Of a stretch of 64,000 bases of DNA, positions 60,701 to 64,000 are shown in pieces (position 1 is the first letter of the stretch; each line of letters begins with the position of its first letter). The translations under genes and the position numbers were made by a program. The stretch is taken from positions 62,001 through 126,000 of the forward strand of contig CANLQO010000005.1 of NCBI GenBank assembly GCA_947493335.1. Reading direction: 5' to 3'. This DNA comes from an uncultured Paracoccaceae bacterium (GTDB lineage Bacteria; Pseudomonadota; Alphaproteobacteria; Rhodobacterales; Rhodobacteraceae). Below the pieces are notes generated by a model. The model did no database searches. It saw only the letters and a list, made by a program, of their open reading frames with translations, and was not told the origin of the DNA.

Positions 60701-61981
60701 GGTGTGGCCGAAGGCTTTGCCTATGACAACCGGATGAACCTGAGCCAAAGTGCGGTGCGCAACCCCGCTTTGGAACAGGCCAGCCAGATCGCAGCGAAGC
60801 TCACAGCGTGGCAGCGCGCGCCGGACGGTCGCGTGACGGAGGCCAAAGGTCCGGATGGCGAGACGATCCGGCTGACCTATGACCCCAAGGGCCGGGTGAT
60901 CGAACGACAGGTGTTGCGCGACGGCTTCCGCCCACAGGTTTGGCATTTCGAATGGAACGGTCTGGATCGGATGACCGTGGCCTATACGCCGGACGGGGCC
61001 AAGTGGACCTATGGCTATGATGCCTTTGCGCGTCGGTTGTGGAAACAGGAATGGGTGCGTGGGGCTGCGGATCGCGACCGGGACGTGACCCGGATCGCAT
61101 GGCAAAAGGCCCGCCGTCACGATTTCCTGTGGGACGGGGATGTCGTCGCCTCTGAACGGACGACGATGCCCGATGGCGCCACGCGCGAGGTACGATGGAT
61201 TCATCAACCCGGCACTTTTGTGCCGTTGGCGCGGTGGGAGGCCGGGCAGCTGTCCTACGTCGTCTGCGACCACCTTGGCACGCCCCGGGAACTGGTGGGC
61301 GAAGACGGCACCGTCCTTTGGGCCGCCGGTATGCGCCTGTGGGGCCGGATCGACCGGCTGTGGTCCATCCGCACCGCCTCCGGCAACGCCGCCCCCGCCC
61401 TGACCGTGACCGCCCAACTCGACGTACCGATCCGCTTTCAAGGCCAATGGGAAGACGCGGAAACCGGCCTGTTTTATAACCGCTTCCGGTATTATGATCC
61501 GGAGTCTGGTGGGTATCTGTCACCTGATCCGTTGGGCCTTATGGGTGGGGAAAGATCCTTCGGCTATGTCGCGGATCCCATGGGAGATATCGACCCAAGG
61601 GGGTTGAATGCGGCTCTGCGTCGTGCCCTTGGAATGACGACCGGCAATGGCATGCAAGCCCACCATGTTATTCCGAAGAATGTCTGGGCCTCCAACCAAA
61701 GCTTCTTCAACGCGATCGGGATGGGCGGGCAAAGGGATGTGGCCGCGAACGGCGTTGGTCTGCCGAACAACCGCGCCGCGTCCCAACGCATGGGACTTCC
61801 ATATCATTGCGGCAGTCATCCGGGCTATGACACGGTGGTCAGGACACAACTTCAGCCTATCGTTGACGACTATAACAACGGGGTTATCAACGCGGCCACA
61901 GCGCGTACCAGGGTGGCGGCGCTACAGGATAGTTTGCGCACTGGCATTCGCGCGATGCCAGGGGGGATGAGGCTTCAATGA
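57752..61981 (+). CDS. RHS-repeat polymorphic toxin with C-terminal AHH nuclease domain
   Basis: This 1409-residue T6SS effector has an acidic coiled-coil N-terminus (about 35-100), then an Arg-rich patch at about 190-215. Dozens of RHS/YD repeats follow (for example YDPQGNIATIIDAEGRTSDF; YDYDDADQLIGTTYPDGT), forming a cocoon. It ends in the RHS core RYYDPESGGYLSPDPLGLMG. After DPRGLN the variable 123-residue toxin begins. It contains GMQAHHVIPKNVW (AHH motif, residues about 1303-1305) and a later LPYHCGSHPGYD, which mark an HNH/ENDO VII-type AHH DNase. No PAAR domain is present because it is encoded separately. The stop overlaps the next gene (ATGA), the usual position of the immunity gene. 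Confidence 0.93.
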   Translation: MQDTVPTDANSGGTPTSIDGDNAMGENIVGAGAPEVTEDELREELEREVEEADAEIAALEQEYHATTDPELRAQIMDDVRHAQADGVIAQTELNALNNHGFTGSFGDYVENSSGPFGMGSGVYIPLDQQTGAQRLETATRFNDDYMARASGWDILEITPLDMIPGGSFSRLGRNGPRVVRGASAAQRAAARRRVQERIRGRRRRRNQRRCRRTGSNPVFLDTGAVQQADPVFEVPGLIPLVIASTYQSDIDQRSVLGWGRVSDVDASLERVEKGKLRYRDGAGFHIDFDRPTPIPGIWNPGDHIRFMEIAAGHNRIFMVREEGIIRHFAKSGPKHWHLTAVENRNGIKLVYERDETGLVTAIVMPEGLRLEMTNDTDRRLRTGVDLVGTDGERVAVMRYAYDAADNMVLAECPFGDKHEYGYDTAHRRIWFRKNDQYEAQYTFDAEGRCIHERTNGPYDGTRFEYDPDLRLTRHIPGGVPDKTEIVYYNADGGVFAEAHISGRFNRTYYDDENNIAATQDGNGNRVQYKYDPQGNIATIIDAEGRTSDFRWTEDGQMEFAIDPDGATWEADYDEWGNLVGTRDPLGHNVEIKVNEVGQPTGICRHDGMIRFLSYSDNHWLTESIDFDGRRQVFTRDSFGRVTEIGDGDGVTHRYAYEAATGQDFWTPSAVEIGGALIARTQVAQPRRSVQQVDGEGRTTTFDIDGFGKVERVTDPKGGVLTFRYDLAENLEEVENQAGQVWRFERDGRDRIVREVDFGGAEIRYDYDDADQLIGTTYPDGTVHALELDKSGLMLKEIVRAPGQDPIEADYEYDGRGLLKKTITADAEVEFARDETGQVIAEIINGTRVESTYDCCGQRSARSIDGQTVLFSYDPAGRLNALTVDKHEPLEIGHDAQGYESSRRSTAGFELFQRFNALGLLVDQRIGSSISVPDGAGKQTSRGLGRAYGWNNALEPVAIKDQLWGETRYRYDANGQVTGTARQDGVAEGFAYDNRMNLSQSAVRNPALEQASQIAAKLTAWQRAPDGRVTEAKGPDGETIRLTYDPKGRVIERQVLRDGFRPQVWHFEWNGLDRMTVAYTPDGAKWTYGYDAFARRLWKQEWVRGAADRDRDVTRIAWQKARRHDFLWDGDVVASERTTMPDGATREVRWIHQPGTFVPLARWEAGQLSYVVCDHLGTPRELVGEDGTVLWAAGMRLWGRIDRLWSIRTASGNAAPALTVTAQLDVPIRFQGQWEDAETGLFYNRFRYYDPESGGYLSPDPLGLMGGERSFGYVADPMGDIDPRGLNAALRRALGMTTGNGMQAHHVIPKNVWASNQSFFNAIGMGGQRDVAANGVGLPNNRAASQRMGLPYHCGSHPGYDTVVRTQLQPIVDDYNNGVINAATARTRVAALQDSLRTGIRAMPGGMRLQ

Positions 61982-62640
61982 CCTATGTCTTAGGAATGAA
62001 CTCTGTCGACAAGGGCAGCCCGGTGTCTATCAAGGGCGGCAGCCTTGATGACCAGTTCGCGCCAGAATCGCTGGAGACCGAACACTCCTATCCCTGGCAC
62101 AAACCCGTCTATTCCGTTCACTACCCGCCGGAAGAAGCGCTTGATCTGCCATCAGAGCTTTGGCTGAACACAGGAGAGCGGGCGTTAGAGTTTGATATCC
62201 GCGTCGATTTTCACGGACTAATCCTGTCTGACCCCGCGGTGGACCTGCTGGCAGAGCCATTGGCGCGACATTTCAAATCGGTCCCTTTGAACGTGGTAAA
62301 CCGCAAAGGCGAGCCTATTACGCGCCACAAGATGACCTACGCCAAGCCCCTTCAACAGCAAAAGGTTTGGGATCAAGCGAAGACGGTGCAGGTCGACAAA
62401 GACGTCGTGATCCGTTTCTTCCCGGTGAAGCTGAGGCAATTCGAAAGCTTCGGTCTGCGCCGGGATCTGGAGGGCGATATGGTATATCCATTTGGTCTGG
62501 ATGGCACGCTTTTGATGAAGAGCGAAACGGCGGAGGCCTTTCAAAATGCCGGTATGCGCGGGTTTAACTGGGTCGATCAGGGCAGCTTCATGGACATCTA
62601 TAACGACCGCTTAGTTCGCGCTTTGGATACATCTGGCTGA
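61978..62640 (+). CDS. Probable immunity protein for the AHH toxin (Imm11/DUF1629-like)
   Basis: The 220-residue protein begins MTYVLGMNSVDKGSPVSIKG and ends with FQNAGMRGFNWVDQGSFMDI. Its order of segments (LSDPAVDLLAEPLARHFKSV ... a terminal AGMRGFNW) resembles Imm11/DUF1629-type immunity proteins, in which the terminal alpha-beta unit is best conserved. It overlaps the RHS toxin stop by four bases, so co-translation with the toxin is expected. Binding to the AHH domain is inferred by position. Confidence 0.75.
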   Translation: MTYVLGMNSVDKGSPVSIKGGSLDDQFAPESLETEHSYPWHKPVYSVHYPPEEALDLPSELWLNTGERALEFDIRVDFHGLILSDPAVDLLAEPLARHFKSVPLNVVNRKGEPITRHKMTYAKPLQQQKVWDQAKTVQVDKDVVIRFFPVKLRQFESFGLRRDLEGDMVYPFGLDGTLLMKSETAEAFQNAGMRGFNWVDQGSFMDIYNDRLVRALDTSG

Positions 62641-62692
62641 TGTATCGTGACACAGCGAAATCACGCGGCAGAAGAACACAGAGTACCTGAGG

Positions 62693-63583
62693 ATGCGTGA
62701 AAAGAGACTACACTATGTGGATGAAAGAACGTTCACAGGCGGCCCCGATGACGGACCCTATCTGGACGTTGTCAAAACAAGCTTTAACAGCGCGCCGATC
62801 ATCGAGGTAACGTCAAATTTGACGGGTCTGGAGTTGCTGGAGCCGACTTATGACGGGTTAGAGGTCATGTCTCTGCGGATGTCTTTGCCAGACCTTCGGG
62901 CCGCTGCGGATCGCCTGCCGGATCCATCCAAAATCGTGCTGATTTCCACCGGACAGGATCTGTTGTCAGATGAGGAATGTGACCTTGAACCCTTGCGACG
63001 TTATTCGGGACTTCAATCGCTTGGGCTAATTGCCGAGGTGCCGAAGGGGCCGCGGATTGCGGATGTGGTCCCGGGTCTGAGGTTTCTGTCTGTTGGTGCC
63101 TTGCGCACGCGGGCGCTAGAGGGGTTGAAGTGCCTTGAGGGCCTCAAATTGATCAGCGGTGCGCGGCACATTGAAAGCTGCAACAGCGCGCACATCACAA
63201 AACTGTTCGTGACTTCCGCCGAACCGTCGCTTCTGGAGAAGATCGCCTCTTGGCCCGCGCTGGAGACATTGGCGCTTTGGTCGCGCAAAAAGGACTGGTC
63301 GTTCGGGGCGCTGGCCGGGTTTCCGGCGCTTCAGAATTTCGCCTTTGAAGGCCCGGCAGAGCAAGACTGGATGAGCTTGACTACGAGCCTACACAAAGTG
63401 TCGATTGAAAAAGTGATTGACTCAGCCGCGGTTGGTCGGCATCTCGCCAAGTCTGATGTCGTGTCCATCGGGTTCAATCCGAAGGTGAAGGGTGATGACG
63501 GGTACTATGCAGGTGACCTGCTCGAGGGTGGCGATCCGTTTCGGTCGTTGGAGTGTGACGTGTTTCATAGGGACATCACCTAA
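62693..63583 (+). CDS. Leucine-rich-repeat-like protein, possible second immunity protein
   Basis: The 296-residue protein has irregular leucine-rich repeats (VTSNLTGLELLEPTYDGLEV; LRRYSGLQSLGLIAEVPKG; ALEGLKCLEGLKLISGARHI; WPALETLALWSRKK; GFPALQNFAFEGPA) and no enzyme motif. Repeat proteins of this sort occur among immunity and accessory genes of polymorphic-toxin loci. It starts 52 bases after the first immunity gene, and the next gene starts directly after its stop. Its function is not known. Confidence 0.65.
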   Translation: MREKRLHYVDERTFTGGPDDGPYLDVVKTSFNSAPIIEVTSNLTGLELLEPTYDGLEVMSLRMSLPDLRAAADRLPDPSKIVLISTGQDLLSDEECDLEPLRRYSGLQSLGLIAEVPKGPRIADVVPGLRFLSVGALRTRALEGLKCLEGLKLISGARHIESCNSAHITKLFVTSAEPSLLEKIASWPALETLALWSRKKDWSFGALAGFPALQNFAFEGPAEQDWMSLTTSLHKVSIEKVIDSAAVGRHLAKSDVVSIGFNPKVKGDDGYYAGDLLEGGDPFRSLECDVFHRDIT

Positions 63584-64000
63584 GTGATCCTCGTCTCGAC
63601 ACATAACACCACGTTACGCACCCGGTTGATTGATCACTTGCAGGACCGGGGCTTTGACCCGCAGCCCGCTGGCCGCGTGGATCGTTACACTGCTCAAACG
63701 GCGCCGGATAACTTTCTGAATCATCTGTTCGACTTTCCGGTGCTCGATACGGCGTTCCTGCGCTATGAGACCGAGATGGTCGCAATAGATGAAGGCCTAT
63801 CGGTTTTTGGCACCTGCGCATCAGGGTTGTTTTGTCTTGACCAACAAGGCGCGGTTGTTCTGCTGGACGGAGAAGAGAATCGAGAGGTCATTGCGGCCAC
63901 AACAGCGGAGTTCTGTGCGCTGTTCCATCGGTTTGTTTCGGTCTCAACCGGGTCTCCAAAGGGGTACGATTTCGGCTCGGAGGAGCCTTTGCGAAGCGCG
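63584..64000 (+). CDS. Hypothetical protein, 3' end outside window
   Basis: The frame opens with a GTG directly after the preceding stop codon (TAA-GTG) and remains open to the window edge, giving at least 139 residues (VILVSTHNTTLRTRLIDHLQ; NFLNHLFDFPVLDTAFLRYE; VFGTCASGLFCLDQQGAVVL). The later part, a SGLFCLDQQGAVV strand-turn-strand before a helix with TTAEFCALFHRFV, resembles SUKH-type immunity folds (about residues 80-125). That is a weak impression only. The tight junction argues for one operon with the LRR-like gene. Confidence 0.55.
   Translation, partial: MILVSTHNTTLRTRLIDHLQDRGFDPQPAGRVDRYTAQTAPDNFLNHLFDFPVLDTAFLRYETEMVAIDEGLSVFGTCASGLFCLDQQGAVVLLDGEENREVIAATTAEFCALFHRFVSVSTGSPKGYDFGSEEPLRSA

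Noticed and set aside
60104-61447. A 447-codon minus-strand frame inside the RHS gene
   Set aside because: It is a shadow of GC-rich coding DNA on the other strand.
1-64000. CRISPR array, tRNA or rRNA genes, complete insertion sequence
   Set aside because: No spaced direct-repeat array, cloverleaf-like sequence, rRNA core or transposase with terminal repeats was seen on reading both strands.

Overview
The window looks like part of a large extrachromosomal replicon (plasmid or chromid) of a Roseobacter-group alphaproteobacterium (Rhodobacteraceae). The reasons are a parA-parB operon beside an iteron-bearing origin and a Rep_3 initiator, GC-rich alphaproteobacterial codon use, and dense LysR, DMT, family-5 ABC transporter and orphan VgrG/RHS content. 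Taxonomy is inferred from gene style; no rRNA or tRNA gene is visible.

Layout. 1-4125: a solute-uptake ABC locus (permease running off the left edge, binding protein) with a divergent AraC regulator. 4284-9670: the replication and maintenance module, with parB, parA, TTTCGC-N-GCGAAA palindromes spread through both par genes, an origin with 22-bp iterons, rep, and a tyrosine recombinase with a dyad recombination-like site at its 5' end. 9742-21373: an accessory and defence island with a DUF1403/ScpB-like pair, a UPF0489 protein, a HEPN/RES protein, an HTH-ImmA/PIN pair, a compact CBASS operon (DUF2188, patatin phospholipase, CD-NTase, E2-only protein), an AbiEii-type nucleotidyltransferase with a winged-helix partner, and a HEAAH-protein/small-protein/HigA operon. 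Three of the minus-strand operons have clear dyads just upstream of their first gene.

21542-31393 is one minus-strand operon of five exported proteins: three caspase-fold (C14) proteins, one carrying a long beta-propeller, an astacin-type zinc protease and a propeller-like lipoprotein. 31761-34550 holds two convergent membrane-protein genes whose start regions are an identical 17-bp inverted repeat, next to a second tyrosine recombinase; it may be an invertible promoter-swapping cassette. 34803-39844 is an AT-richer three-gene operon: a trypsin-co-occurring (Trypco1-like) protein, a 948-residue fusion of a trypsin-like protease with a glutamyl-tRNA-synthetase-like catalytic domain, and a protein made of GAF-like repeats. 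This operon is the best candidate for an undescribed system.

40213-53644 is ordinary accessory metabolism arranged as LysR divergons with LysE and DMT exporters, a phosphotransferase, YciI/NIPSNAP proteins, small membrane proteins and a secreted hydrolase whose signal peptide has been split off by a one-base frameshift. 53932-64000 is an orphan type VI secretion island: VgrG, DUF2169 adaptor, PAAR-like DUF4150 protein, an RHS polymorphic toxin ending in an AHH nuclease domain, and a run of probable immunity genes leaving the right edge.
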